A stretch of DNA of 64,000 nucleotides from Monoplex corrugatus (lineage: Eukaryota; Mollusca; Gastropoda; Littorinimorpha; Ranellidae). Positions 22,584 to 34,263 of the stretch are shown piece by piece. The notes under the pieces are model-generated. The model was not told the DNA's origin, searched no databases, and worked only from the letters and a program-made list of their open reading frames with translations. Location: contig JAPXFY010000030.1 of the NCBI GenBank assembly GCA_030674185.1, positions 42,399,795 to 42,463,794 on the forward strand, read 5' to 3'. The stretch's first letter is position 1, and each line of letters opens with the position of its first letter. Both the position numbers and the translations under genes were made by a program.

Positions 22584-22704
22584 TCTACAGTCCATGCTTT
22601 TATAAATACCGTCAGACAGCTTATATTATTAGAGGGTACAACTCGTAGCAAGAAAAGGCGAATAGAATTCAGTTGTGTATATATTTTACAAACATAATCT
22701 GTTC

Positions 22705-22945
22705 ACAACAGGAAAGCTGGAGGGAAAGAGAACACCAGGTAGACCAAGGGAGAATATATTGGACACACTTGCAGGGTGGCTGAGGACAGAGAGGGTGAGA
22801 GATGTACTTGCAGCAACAGGGGATGGATTCGTATGGAGGGCCATGCTTTCCAACGCCATGTGGCGGGGTACATGATGATGTTGATGATGACATGATGATG
22901 ATGACGATGATGATGATGATGATGATGATGATGATACTGGGCCAT
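22705..22945 (+). mobile_element. LINE family A variant, 3' end with (TGA)n tail
   Basis: Encodes TGKLEGKRTPGRPRENILDT, LAGWLRTERVRDVL, FVWRAMLSNAMWRGT and then TGA, which starts an interrupted GATGAT tail to 22945. This subtype (TPGRP, LRTERV) also supplies 24772-25013, 54835-55030 and 58783-59190. Confidence 0.85.
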
Positions 22946-23114
22946 ACAGTCTAAGCATTCCACAGGGAGTGAGATGGACGAGTGTTTAACATTGAAGAAA
23001 TTCACAGCAATGTTCATTGCATGCAAACCGGAAATGACGTGATACAAACTACTAGACACCAATATGCAAAGCAATGTTCTTAATGTTCACCTCATGCAAG
23101 GCAGAAGTCACCCA

Positions 23115-23226
23115 TTCATCATCATGATCAGGTGCCCTGCTGCATGGCGTTGGCGATTATGAACTTCCATCTGTCTCTATCTCTTGTTGCCTCAAGCATC
23201 TCTTCCACCATCCTTGTCTTCAGCCA
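23115..23226 (-). mobile_element. LINE family A, extreme 3' end
   Basis: The minus strand gives MAEDKDGG-like sequence and the terminal NAMQQGT, with the (TGA)n tail seen as CATCATCATGATCA on + at 23115-23131. Its 5' end is fused directly to a receptor-gene shard. Confidence 0.8.
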
Positions 23227-23325
23227 TGACATCTGGGAAGAAATTGCAGCACCACCAGGCTGTGTAATCAAGATCAGTTTTCTGGTAACAATGAATGGTA
23301 TGTAGGCGGATTTGATTTATATTGA
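23225..23325 (+). pseudogene. Fragment of a GRL101-like receptor gene (CUB region)
   Basis: About 100 bp match 28070-28170 of receptor copy 2 at roughly 90 percent by eye, reading HDIWEEIAAPPGCVIKISFL and continuing to ADLIY. A TAG interrupts the frame after NGM. The match starts exactly where the antisense LINE 3' end stops, so break and insertion may be linked. No further receptor sequence follows. Confidence 0.8.
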
Positions 23326-24436
23326 ATAGGCCCCTGGCATCCCAACGGCTCATAGAAACAGATGGCACAAAACTGATAACTAACAAACTATGATAATGGA
23401 AAAATCGCCATTTTCGAGCTACGAGCGTCAGGATTTCCCGACCATGTCTTCTTCAATAAGCAAGGTCAGCCGTCATTCTTGACTATCGTTGTCTACGAGC
23501 GTCGGAGAAATCCGATTTGAGTTTTGAAAATTCGCGGGGCTTTCAGTAGTTCCTTCAGCCGAAACTGATAGCCAAACATAGATTGCCCATTCATCCTAGC
23601 TGCGTTTCAGGCCATGAGGTCACTGTACTACGCAGTTGGTGAGTGGTCAGTGCAAAGTTCACGACCCACTATCTCCGCAGCGAAGCAGACGACGGAAAAG
23701 CAAATCGCTGAACAATACTCAACAACTCGGCGCTGTTCAACACGATCTCTTCCTTCAGTGCACGTGGAGTGTGTGTGCGTTGAATAGTATCAAATTTCAT
23801 TCAAAATGTGACTGTAGGAACTGATGTATTGACCTGACTGTATTTTGTAAGGCATTTTTCACCTCAAAATGTCTCTAATTTTACTTGAACCGTTGCTTAG
23901 CAACCATGATGATTAGCAGTTGAAATTTCAGCATTTTGTACACCAATCTTTTAATATATGACCTGCTAAATTTCAAAACTCTCTGTTTCCATTTGTTTGT
24001 ATGAGAATTTTTCTCGTGACCTATACAAATGGTGCGTATCAGGGGAAAGGGAAGGGGCATAATCGTACGTAGCAAAGGAGTTTTAATAGAAAACTGGGTG
24101 AAAGATACAGGAATTGTCACTGATCGTCACAAATACACATACAAGTACAGTCGTGAAAAGTCCTCCTTTAGTGTTTACTTTGCCCAGTCTTTCCGCTTGT
24201 ACCGTGTAAATTCAAATACAGAAAATTAGTTGGGCACATGGTCTTGCAGATATGTGGACCTTCTGCTGTCCAGCTCTGAACATGGCTAGACCATTAACTG
24301 CTGGGAAAGACCAGACGTATGGGATTTGTGGGCTGGTTCCCCATCTCACCTTTCTTTAACTTGCATCTATTTCAACGACAAAAATGCACCCAGGATTCAC
24401 CGAAAGGGGGAGAGATCACATAAGGAATTTGTGCGT
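23326..24436. other. No recognised gene
   Basis: Unique-looking sequence. Short frames at 23636-23824 and 24029-24229 have no recognisable domain, and I do not support them as genes. Confidence 0.4.
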
Positions 24437-24720
24437 GATGTGGTGTGTGTGTGTGTGTGTGTGTGTTGTGTGTGAGTGGTGTGTGTGTGGTGCATGTGTG
24501 TGGTGTGTGGTGTGTGTGTGTGAGTGTGTGTGTGTGGTGGTGTGTGTGTGGTGTGTGTGTGTGGTGTGTGTGTGTGTGAGTGTGTGTGTGTGTGAGTGTG
24601 TGTGTGTAGTGTGTCATGTGTGTGGGGTGTGTGTGTGTGTGATGTGCAGTGTGTGTGTGTGTGTGTATGTGAGTGTGTGTGTGTGTGTACGTGTGTGTGT
24701 GTGTGTACGTGTATGTGAGT
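24437..24720. repeat. (TG)n-rich compound microsatellite
   Basis: GTGTGT broken by GTGAGT, GGTG and ACGTG units. Confidence 0.95.
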
Positions 24721-24771
24721 ATTGTACTGTTCTTTTTTTCTGAGGCTACCACATTTTCACGAAGAACTCTC

Positions 24772-25013
24772 ATCATCATTATCATCATGTGCCCTGCTGC
24801 ATGGCACTGGTGATCATGGCCATCCATATGCATCTATAACTTGCTGCTGGAAGTGTATCTCCCACCCTCTCTGTCCTCAGCCCCCCTACAAGTCCGTCCA
24901 ATATTTTCTTCTCGAGTCTACCTGGTGTTCTCTTTCCCTCCAGCTTTTCTGTTGTGACCAGGTGCTCTAATTCCCCTTTCCTCATAAAATAGCCTGTAAA
25001 TGTTGCTTGTCTC
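24772..25013 (-). mobile_element. LINE family A variant, 3' end with tail
   Basis: The minus strand reads MRKGELEHLVTTEKLEGKRT, then PGRLEKKILDGLVGGLRTER and the terminal SAMQQGT. The tail is CATCATCATTATCATCATG on +. It is 5'-truncated near 25013. Confidence 0.85.
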
Positions 25014-26008
25014 TAATTGTGCTAATCATGAAGGGAAATTGTTTATCAAAGATCACACTCAGCACTGGAGACGTGTGTTAGTCACCTATTGTGATAATTC
25101 ATTGTTGGCATAGACTGTAAACCAACAATCCCTTTTCATTGTTTTGAAGGGTCAGACAACCCAATAGTGTACATTCACATGACTAAAGATAACAAGTCGC
25201 CCTGCAGCTGCAGTCTTTTTGCAAGCTTTGGAGGAATGTCAGAAAAGCTGTGTTATAGTTTTCAACTTCACTCATCTGCCATTGTCTCCTGATCAATATC
25301 ACGTTTTGGGAATTATATTTTGTGCCAAGTGTTGTTTTGTTTTGTTTTGTTTTGTGTTTATGGTTGACAAAGGTCAGTTGCCTGGAAATGTGTGCTTGTC
25401 TTGTTTTGTTATATTACGTATGCGTATTCTGTTTTTGTGTTTTTCTGGTTTACAATCTTTTTGCCAACAGTTTTGTTAAAAAGATATCAATTTCAGGACT
25501 TTTTGCTCGTAGGAATCCATCAGCATTGAAAGTACATGAAGGATCTGTGCACGATAGAGTGGATGGTTTGTGTGAAAACAGATACACAGACATCACGCAG
25601 GCACAGGTATTTGGTGGACATGACTTTGGGTCACAAGTCATTGACAATATACAGAAATGAAAAAATGATATCAGTTGTAGAATTTTATTTATTTTCCTGC
25701 TCCTGCTTCATATTTCTCTTTCGACAATAACTCCATTTGTGCTTCAGACATCTAACGGATTCTGTTTGTATGTTCTGTCATGGAGTTGACGGCCTGCAGA
25801 ATGTCACAGCTTTTGTCCCACTCGTGACATCTTGTGCAGCAGGCTTTTCTGGCAAAGATGGCTGCGCCCAGCAGTCTGAAATATCTCTTTACAATGGTAC
25901 TTGACATGTGGCAGCTAGCCATCTTCAATGAGCGAGAATTGTGTTACTTCCGAAATGCTCCTTCTTTTCACAAATGACAAAGTGCAGTGGTCAGGAGGGA
26001 ACTGCCCA
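25014..26008. other. No firmly recognised gene
   Basis: AT-rich sequence. A 56-codon minus-strand frame at 25752-25922 starts MASCHMSSTIVKRYF and contains a CTRC motif. It could be an exon but has no family match I can name and no clear splice support. Confidence 0.3.
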
Positions 26009-26060
26009 TTCCCACAATGCACATGATGATGGTGATGATGACGATGATGACGATAATGAT

Positions 26061-26145
<85 letters not shown>

Positions 26146-26199
26146 TGACGATGGATGACGATGGATGATCTATGATGATGTATAATGATGAATGATGGA

Positions 26200-26279
<80 letters not shown>

Positions 26280-26367
26280 CAATGATGAGATGATGATGAT
26301 GGATGATGATGGATGATGAATGATGGTGGATGATGGGTGATGATGATGATGAAGATGCTGGATGATG

Positions 26368-26427
<60 letters not shown>

Positions 26428-26578
26428 TGATGATGATGATGGATGATGATGGATGACGATGGATGATCTATGATGATGTATAATGATGAATGATGGATAT
26501 GATGATGATGATGATGATGGATTATAGATGATGGATGATAATGATGAACATGCTGGATGATGACGGATGATGATGACA
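26009..26578. repeat. (GAT)n compound microsatellite, about 570 bp
   Basis: Long ATGATG arrays broken by repeated blocks such as GGATGACGATGGATGATCTA, which occurs twice (about 26151 and 26452), so a block of about 300 bp seems tandemly duplicated inside the array. No LINE 3' end adjoins it. Confidence 0.95.
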
Positions 26579-26679
26579 GACACTCCAGTCAGTTCGACCC
26601 ATGAATAAACATACTGATACTTTACCACCTGGTGTGAGTTTTCATGTGGTATTCAACCTATTGACATGTTCTTCTGTAG

Positions 26680-26913
<234 letters not shown>

Positions 26914-26924
26914 ATTTTTTTTTT

Positions 26925-27200
26925 CTTTTCTCGGAAGTGGATGACAGACTGGAGGGTCTGTGATCAAGGAAATATTGTTTTCATATTGTTGCTAGTCAGT
27001 GGAGACTTTGTGTATTGACTAGGGAGCTTTATGTGATGTGAGACAGAATTATAATTAATGACTTGTTGCGTTTTGATTCATTTATTTACTGATTTTCTTT
27101 ACCTGCATTTTTCTCTGAAAATAAGATACAGAGATACGCATGTCACTTGCGTGTATCCAAGACTGGTCTAATGATAGACTGATACAATCCTAGTGTTAGA
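26925..27200. repeat. Flank segment duplicated at 44785-45025
   Basis: TCGGAAGTGGATGACAGA, GGAGACTTTGTG, GGGAGCTTT and the following sequence match 44785-45025 in order, in the same orientation. Here it lies just upstream of receptor copy 2; there it lies between copies 3 and 4. Confidence 0.7.
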
Positions 27201-27228
27201 TAAAAACAAACAAAAACAACAACAAAAG

Positions 27229-27398
27229 CTAGGTAGGACCTCAGGACCTGGCCAGCTCATGGGTTTATGTGCAGGCTTAAGGCTTGTGCCATGGTCATTC
27301 TGGATCTTCCCCATCACATGGCGCCTGTAACGTTATTGCATATGGAATCCATTCCGAGCGCATAGACGTCATCTTGAGAAGCTGAAACTGAAATTGTG
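27229..27398. repeat. 165-bp interspersed repeat
   Basis: Matches 11523-11690 and 45713-45882 (CTAGGTAGGAC, CTCATGGGTTTATGTGCAGG, ending CTGAAACTGAAATTG). Three copies in one window suggest a SINE or a retroelement end. No tRNA-like promoter boxes were found. Confidence 0.65.
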
Positions 27399-27511
27399 AG
27401 TGCATAGAGACACAAATATTAAGATCGAGATAAATGCCTTTATTGTAGAATCATTATCATGATCAACATTATTACTGATATCATTATCATCATCGTCGTC
27501 ATCATTGTCAG

Positions 27512-30500
27512 AGTAGCTTGAACGTGACCAGCACCAACACCAGCATCACTCCTGATCCACTGAACATCAGTGACCTCTGTCCAGGTGTAGACTTCATCAT
27601 GAATCAGAACAAAACAAACATCTCAGTCTTGCATACCAATATATCGATCTGTGATAATCGGAAACTTGAAAATTTTCTGACACACCATAGAGTGGTGTAT
27701 GGGATGTGTGATGAGTTTACAACTTTCTGTATGCTGCATGTAGTGGTACCAGAGGGTATGTTAATACGGGCTCGGGTCCAACGATTAGCATACTGGTGTG
27801 GCTCTACTCCATGGCGAACTGTGCTACTTCAATATAATTTTGTCCATGAAATATTAGATTTGTGGGAAATAGGATGTCATATGCATTCTATGGAGAATAA
27901 TTACATCGAATCATTTGAAAACCGCTTGTCCTTAATACACTATAACAAGACTTTCGTTGAAGTACATATTCAAGCAGTTAAAGAGCACAGTTTCATTAAA
28001 GTATCTACATCACACTATGGTGGGTACGTAATTTTACCACATCAGAGTTTCTTTTGGAGAGCCTCTCATGACATCCGGGAAGAAATTGCAGCGCCACCTG
28101 GCTGCGTAATCATGATCAGTTTTCTGGTAACAATGAATAGTCTGTACGCGGATTTGATTTATACACAGCCAGATAACCGTCAAATTGTTGTGCGTATCTG
28201 CTGTGCCAGCAAGTCATCAGCTGGTATTTTCCCTACGACGCACGTTCAAATTCATGTTAGCAGTCTAGAGTGGACGACGTTAGTTGAAAGTGTTAGTCTC
28301 AAAATCCTCTTTTCTTTTCACCCAGAGACAGTTAAACCCCATCAGTTACCCAGTGGTTTGTTCAACTGTTCTGTTGATCACTATTCCAATTTTCAACACC
28401 ACCTGGACTGTAACCTAAAGCCAGAGTGTGAAGATGGACAGGATGAAACAGAACACTGTTCCTTCAGCAGTCCTGACTGTCAGGGTTTGATGGCCTCACG
28501 TAACAAATGTTTTGCATTTGTTAAACTAGATATGTGTTTGTTCTTTGCATTAGCAACATGTGAGTGTCAGAAGATGGGTGGACAGCTGCCTTCAGTCAAA
28601 ACTAGACAGGAACAAGTCGATTTCATGCACATCTTCAATTATCATACACGCTTTTTTGTGTTGTCAGGTTACACATCTGGCTGGAATCGTGTGACATTTA
28701 TGTACAGTAAACTCCGTCACTGGTCTGACAACACCCTGATCTACAACCTTGTTCATCTGAATTCCCTGCAGTACCTTCCTGATAGGTTACCTCAATTTGG
28801 AATGATAAATTCACGTGAGGTGTATTACAATGACGTGCAGAGTTTTGTTATGTCTGTAAATCGTTTAGTTTGTGAAGTGAAATCACAGTCACAAAACCTG
28901 TATCCTGTTCAAACAGTTGAGTTCCCTGTTTTAGGACCAGCACTGTCCCTTTTGATACAGACACAGCAGACGTTATCAGATTATTCAGAGGGTCACGTGA
29001 CACATACATTTTTGTCCTGCGATCTTCAAGTCCACTATGGACAAATGATGTATACAAGATCATGCATGTTCTGGAGCATGAGCACTAAAAACACAGATAC
29101 ACCGAATTTTACCGAAAAGTATACTGGCTACACAATTGTCATGTTTGTCTGTGATGATGACACGACAACGCTGCCTTACACATGGTATGTGACTTCAGAC
29201 ACGACTGTCCAGATGACAGTGATGAGTCATTCTGTCAATTTCCTTCATGCAGTGGTTTTCCGTGCACCAATGGTCAGTGTGTGTTGGATAGCCAACGTTG
29301 TGATGACCACGTGGATTGTCTGGATAACTCTGATGAGGTCAGCTGCCCTAAAGACCCCAGCAACACCTGGAGCCATAAAGAAGCCAACAAAAAGCAGCGA
29401 CTTTTCATCAACCTGGATGGTACAGGTTACTTCACTCAGCAATTGATGACATCTCATCAGTCTTGTCCTGACACTCATTACTGGTGTACAGAAGACTGGT
29501 TGTACTGTCTCCCTGTCTACACCGATGTAACGGATTTTCTGACTGTACATATGGTGAAGATGAACAAGACTGTGAGACATTCACCTGTACTGGTTTCTAC
29601 CAGTGTCGTGGTTCTAAAGTTTGTGTTCATGGAGATCATCTATGTGATGGCTGGGGCCAGTGTCCACAGCGTGATGATGAATGGCTGTGTGACATGATCT
29701 GTCCTGATGGCTGTCAATGTCAAGGTCAATCTTCTTTGTGTTCCCAAGCTTTCAGTGCTGACCTTCTTTCTCAACTTCGCTACGTAGACGCCACAGGCTC
29801 AGGAATGACTCTCTCTGATTTTAGTAACAACAGGTGTCTCGTTTATCTGAGTCTTTCCTATTGTTCTCTTGTCAATATATCAAGTGTGACGCTTTGCAAC
29901 TTACAGTATCTTGATCTGACCTACAACCATCTGAGAACTATGGATAGGACTGTTTTTCTCAAGCTATGGAATTTAAAAACTTTGTTTTTAGCAAACAATC
30001 CTCTGACGGTACAAAGAAGTAAGCCACATTTTCTGTTTCATTATGCTCTAGCAAAACTAGATGCTTCAAGAACACGTGTCCAGATACTTAACAATGAACT
30101 GCCCATGTACTTTCCAAAACTGACCTATTTGAATCTATCATTTTCTGGCATTCAAACAATCCAGCCAAGAGCAGTCCAGTGTATGCCACAGCTAATGGAA
30201 CTGGATGTCAGGGGAAATTCGTTGACCAACTTTCCCTTGGACGCATTGTCAATATGGAATCATTTAAAAAGCATCTTCTCAACAAATTATAGGCTTTGTT
30301 GCAGGAATTTTCTCATAAAACAATTTTATACAGTACGTTGTATATCACCCCAACCCATGTTTTTTTCCTGTGAATATTTGCTACCAACTGAACTGTACAG
30401 GCATTTCTTTTGGTTATTGGTGTGTTCTCCCTTTTAGGTAATTTGGCTTGTTTCACAGCTGCATTCGTGGAAAAGAAAGTATTTGGAAGCACATTCATCA

Positions 30501-31288
30501 CGTTAACTACACATTTGCAGATAGCTAACATCTGCATGGGAATCCATGTCAGTACAATTTCAGTAGCCAATGAAGTATTTTATGGAAAATATATCTACTT
30601 TGAAAAAACATGGACCAACAGCGTGACTTGTAAGGTTGCTGGTTTTCTTTCTCTTCTGTCCAGTGAGGTGTCGATTCTGATCCTCTGGTTCATGACACTG
30701 GATCACATCATTGTCCTTTGTTTCCCTTTAACTGCTTTGACATTTAATAGACGTATAACCACTGCAGCTTGTGCAGTGTCATGGTGTGTTGGAGTTTTGT
30801 TGTCTGTGATACCTTTTCTTCCTGGACTATCACACTGGGACCTTGATGGCCATTCTGGTCTGTGTAGTCTGGCTCTATCTTTTAGCAACTTCAGAGAAGA
30901 GTTCAGGTGGTATGTAATCACTATCGTGTTCAACTGTGTCGTGTGCTCTGTGGTGGTTGTTGGTCAATTCATCACATACAGACGAACACCAATCCATCCC
31001 ATTCTAATGGATCCCGCAAAGAAACTGACTTATTTTTCAGTCCACCTGTTGATAAAAGTGGCTATAACAGATGCTGTGTGTTGGTTCTCCCTTGGTTTGA
31101 CAAGCATGTTGATCTTAGACGGCGGTGGTGCCTCAGACAAGGCTCATGTGACCATGGTTGTGTTCCTGCTACCACTCAACTGTGCACTCAACCCACTGTT
31201 ATACATATGGACTGTCGTAACGCAGAGACAACATCAAGAACAGGAAGTGAGACTATTACAAGTACTGAAATCACAACATTTGCTGTAA
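27512..31288 (+). pseudogene. GRL101-like receptor copy 2 (divergent, frameshifted)
   Basis: The exon probably starts after an acceptor-like GTCAG at 27507-27511. The first frame carries an Asn-rich segment, two CUB-like regions (about residues 40-170 and 170-285), an LDLa module near 295-328 and a C-type-lectin-like domain to about 475. Single-base deletions relative to copies 1 and 3 occur near 29181, 29522 and 30433, moving the remaining LDLa modules, LRRs and seven-helix region into successive frames that otherwise read through. The DRY position reads TLDHI where copy 1 has TLDRF, so the key arginine is missing. NPLLY fills NPxxY. The protein ends at 31288 within a 41-bp tandem duplication. 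The lesions are not in long homopolymers, so decay is more likely than assembly error. The frame could be restored by errors in my reading, but the DRY change stands alone. Confidence 0.85.
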
Positions 31289-31345
31289 GAGAAAAACAAT
31301 ATTTACTGAAATCACAACATTTGCTGTAAGAGAAAAACAATCTCT
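31262..31345. repeat. 41-bp tandem duplication across the copy-2 stop codon
   Basis: ACTGAAATCACAACATTTGC and the following 21 bp occur twice in a row. The first copy holds the stop codon, so the second lies in the 3' UTR. Confidence 0.9.
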
Positions 31346-31346
31346 T

Positions 31347-31352
31347 AATAAA
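31347..31352 (+). promoter_or_regulatory. Candidate poly(A) signal for receptor copy 2
   Basis: AATAAA lies 58 bp after the copy-2 stop. Position and sequence are typical. There is no transcript evidence. Confidence 0.4.
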
Positions 31353-31379
31353 TTCGTAAAATGACTCGATCATTACCAG

Positions 31380-31560
31380 AGTTTTTCGTACATTTGCAGA
31401 TCTGTTGTGTATATGTCAACGTCTTTGTGAGGCCTTTTTCAGGACCAGAGTTTACTGTGAGTTTGGCTCTGTCTGTGGCGTATCTGCAAATCAACCTTTA
31501 TGTCAGGTCTTCACCAGGACTAGTGTTTGCTGTGTGTTTGGTTATGTCTGTTGTGTGAGT
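31380..31560. repeat. Degenerate tandem repeat of about 86 bp, two units
   Basis: Two loose copies sharing ATCTG, TCAACNTTTNTG, AGGNCTTNNTCAGGAC and TTTGCTGTG-like segments. Confidence 0.5.
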
Positions 31561-32029
31561 GGCGGTCACGTGATGTAAGAACGTGTCTGTAGTTTACTGG
31601 AAGTTCAAACCCAACGTCCGTTCAGTGATGGTTGACCCTCCATGGTATCCATTCCAATGCTTCTCTATATGTGGCCCGTTCTCAACAAATCACCCATAAG
31701 TTGCATTTTGTGCATTTTTAGCTTTGCACATCAAAAACGTGTACAGCCTCTACAGTTTATAATGATACCAGTAGTGTTTCTCTACTGTGAAAATTGAAGG
31801 AGATGAGCTGTTTTAAACCCTGTAATGCCGGAGCAGCCATTTTGAGAAAACAGGCCTCAAAGATGTGATCATACAAGTGATTGAAGTCCTTTACAACAGG
31901 TCTAAATTTCAACTAAATTTGCCATTTTTTGTTAATATACAGTACACATTCCCGTTTCCAAGCATTCAATTGACTTTGATGCATCTTGCTGGTTTATTTA
32001 TATTTTTGAAGATAATACGACTGCAGGCG
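31561..32029. other. No recognised gene
   Basis: AT-rich sequence after receptor copy 2. Nothing recognised. Confidence 0.4.
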
Positions 32030-32745
32030 TCGAAAACAGCAAAGTCAGCAGTTTTTTGTTGTTGTTGTTGTTGTAACATCAAAATTTATTCTGTATGGGA
32101 AATGATAGAACAGGCATCTCTGCACCTAAGGAAAATGCTTCCCAGCACACAGTAACGTTTCCTGTAGACCAGAACAATAAGCTGCAGGACATGACATAGC
32201 ATGTTGGAGGTCCTCCAAATTAGAGTTCAGATCTCTTACGTTCCAATGGATGATGTTCTATATGACTGATGGAAATTACAGTAAACAATGTCTGACTCAT
32301 CGTCCTCGATTTGCAAGGGAGCATACTTGTTCTCCTTTTTTCTGTCTTTTGGTGGTGGTCAGACTTGATGGCTGACCTGCCAGTAGACAGTGAGGGCTTA
32401 GGCCCTGTAAGCCCTGGTGGACTTTGTTTTATCTCCACCATCGTGACCTTTTGGCCTCCCCAAATCGCTGTGGAGCTGTTCCCAGATGGGGCAGGTGGGA
32501 GGGAAAGCCTCCCAGGCTGTCCAGCACTGAGGGATTTCGACTGCTGGGCAGTCTGAGAAACAGTGGCTTTGACCACGGCCTTGACAATGACCTGACACCA
32601 CATGGCGTGACATCACGGCAGTGGTCTATTGCCTTGCGAGACGGGCAGTACATGTGTGATTGACGGCTTGATTTCTTTATCTGACCTACATATCTGGCCA
32701 GCATTTTAGGCAAAGTTAATTTTGTACACTTCTTGTCCACGAAAT
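32030..32745 (-). mobile_element. Jockey-like LINE: end of ORF1 and start of ORF2
   Basis: From 32740 the minus strand reads a basic, proline-rich ORF1-like region (MLARYVGQIKKSSRQSHMYC). Near 32275-32150 follows NIIHWNVRDLNSNLEDLQHA and LQETLL, the opening of an AP endonuclease (WNVRGL..LQE pattern). Frames are broken. A (TTG)n run lies at 32056-32075. It is probably the same element as the zinc-knuckle part at 33.7-34.1 kb. Confidence 0.65.
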
Positions 32746-33354
32746 CTATGAACTGACTTCACACAGTCACCGTCTTCTTTGAAAATTTCAGCTGCAGTGA
32801 TGAAACCAAAAACAAGAAAAGTAACAAAACGGTGGGCAGTTGTGAGGCACACAAACAAAACGGCAATTACAAAAAATCACTTTTCGTGGAGATGGACATA
32901 TACACACAAAGATAGAAAAACATGGAGAACTAGAGAGACAAACAGACAGACAAGCATGCTGGCTGAGAGAGAAAGAAAGACAGACAGACAGATACACAAC
33001 AGATACACAGAAGACAGGATGGGCAGTTTGGAAATATGAACAGATAGACGTCTTCACTCAGTTTTGGTCTGCATCTCTCTATGTCAAACACTACCGTCTG
33101 ATCTTGTCACAGAATCGATTGATTATAAACACTGCGCTGAACTGCTTTGCACATTCAATACTGACTTTCATGTTGGTTCAACGTTAGTGTGGTCCCCACT
33201 AACATTTTACTTTTCCATTCCGTCACTTGTCTGTATCGGTCGGAAATGAGAACACGGAAATTTTCTCGTTTTTATCATAATTGTCTCTACGCATTCGAAG
33301 AAGATGAAATGCTCCAAGAAGGCTGATGATCAACACATGATAAGCACACAATGT
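32746..33354. other. No recognised gene
   Basis: Unassigned sequence lying between the two parts of the jockey-like LINE. It contains a GACAGACAGA-rich patch near 32935-32990. Confidence 0.4.
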
Positions 33355-33358
33355 TTAA

Positions 33359-33543
33359 CCCTTTGGCTCCCACACCTTGTCCACCAGCATTCTGATTGTC
33401 AAACATGGTAACAAAACAAAACTGAACCTTTTGACTCCTTTACCCTTTCCACCAGCTTCCTGCAGAAATCTGGTGGATAGATTGAGGAAGTCTTAAAGAT
33501 TAAGTTTTTCGCAGTTGGTGGATAGGGTCTGAGAGTCAAAGGG
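33359..33543. mobile_element. piggyBac-like MITE (185 bp, TTAA target)
   Basis: The element begins CCCTTTGGCTC and ends GAGAGTCAAAGGG, giving terminal inverted repeats with few mismatches. TTAA flanks it on both sides (33355-33358 and 33544-33547), the piggyBac target duplication, and CCCTTT ends are common in that superfamily. The interior has no coding capacity and repeats a CCACCAGC/GGTGGATAG motif. Confidence 0.7.
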
Positions 33544-33689
33544 TTAAACATGACGCTTCTAACACGCCTATCGACCCAGTATGTGACAAGACGTGATAAG
33601 CCAAGCGCTTTGAGTCTGGCCATGTATAACAGGCCACGCTTTGACACCCCTGCAAATGGTCTTCATGTCCTCTTACAATGTCTGGAAAG

Positions 33690-34080
33690 CAGTTTTTGTC
33701 CATGTAATGTTGATCTGAGAAGCAGTGAAGAATAAATTTGCTTTGTTTACAGTTGCCACGTCAGTTTTGGTTAGACATAAATTATTTCCTTGTACCAGTC
33801 GTTTCGCCTCATGAAAAGGGTTTTTTTTCACTTTTACTCTCTGTATTCCATTTCTGTCTGCCATATGAGGCAGCTCTTGGAAGAGGAAGGGGGACTTCCT
33901 CCACAATTTAGGCATAAAACTGGTTCATCACATGTTCCTTCATTTTTAACACACATGCCACGTTTTTCCGTATTGGGACATCTATCCTTTACATATCCGA
34001 AATTCTGGCACTTGAAGTATCGCATGGGCGAGAGGACTTACAAAGAGGCTTTGACACACAGAGACCCTATCTTTAGCGAA
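33690..34080 (-). mobile_element. Jockey-like LINE ORF1 fragment with zinc knuckles
   Basis: The minus strand reads RYFKCQNFGYVKDRCPNTEK, then a second cysteine set (EPVLCLNCGG, SSSKSCLIWQTEMEYRE), then RVKVKKNPFHEAKRLVQGNN in the next frame. This is the nucleic-acid-binding end of a LINE Gag-like ORF1. A frameshift lies near 33850. Confidence 0.8.
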
Positions 34081-34263
34081 TATGATAGCACAAGACAACA
34101 GAATGCCAAGAAGAATGTATCTGTTGGCACTGCCTCATGCCCCTTCCTGAACATGACCCAGCCTACCTTTAAAACGCCCTGGGTCTTTCATTCTGTCTGA
34201 ACTTCCTCCTCACAGACTCCTCTGAGTCCTGGACACACTGAGACAGCTCGCCTTATACACACA

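Noticed and set aside
24372..24833. His/Thr-rich frame resembling a repetitive secreted protein
   Set aside because: (TG)n microsatellite read on the other strand.
25752..25922. 56-codon minus-strand frame starting MASCHMSS
   Set aside because: Cysteine-containing but without a known domain, splice support or second copy.
27230..27400. Promoter region of receptor copy 2
   Set aside because: The segment is a dispersed repeat present three times in the window, so no promoter role can be claimed.
32298..32663. Overlapping plus-strand frames near 32.3-32.7 kb
   Set aside because: Antisense to the ORF1/ORF2 junction of a jockey-like LINE.
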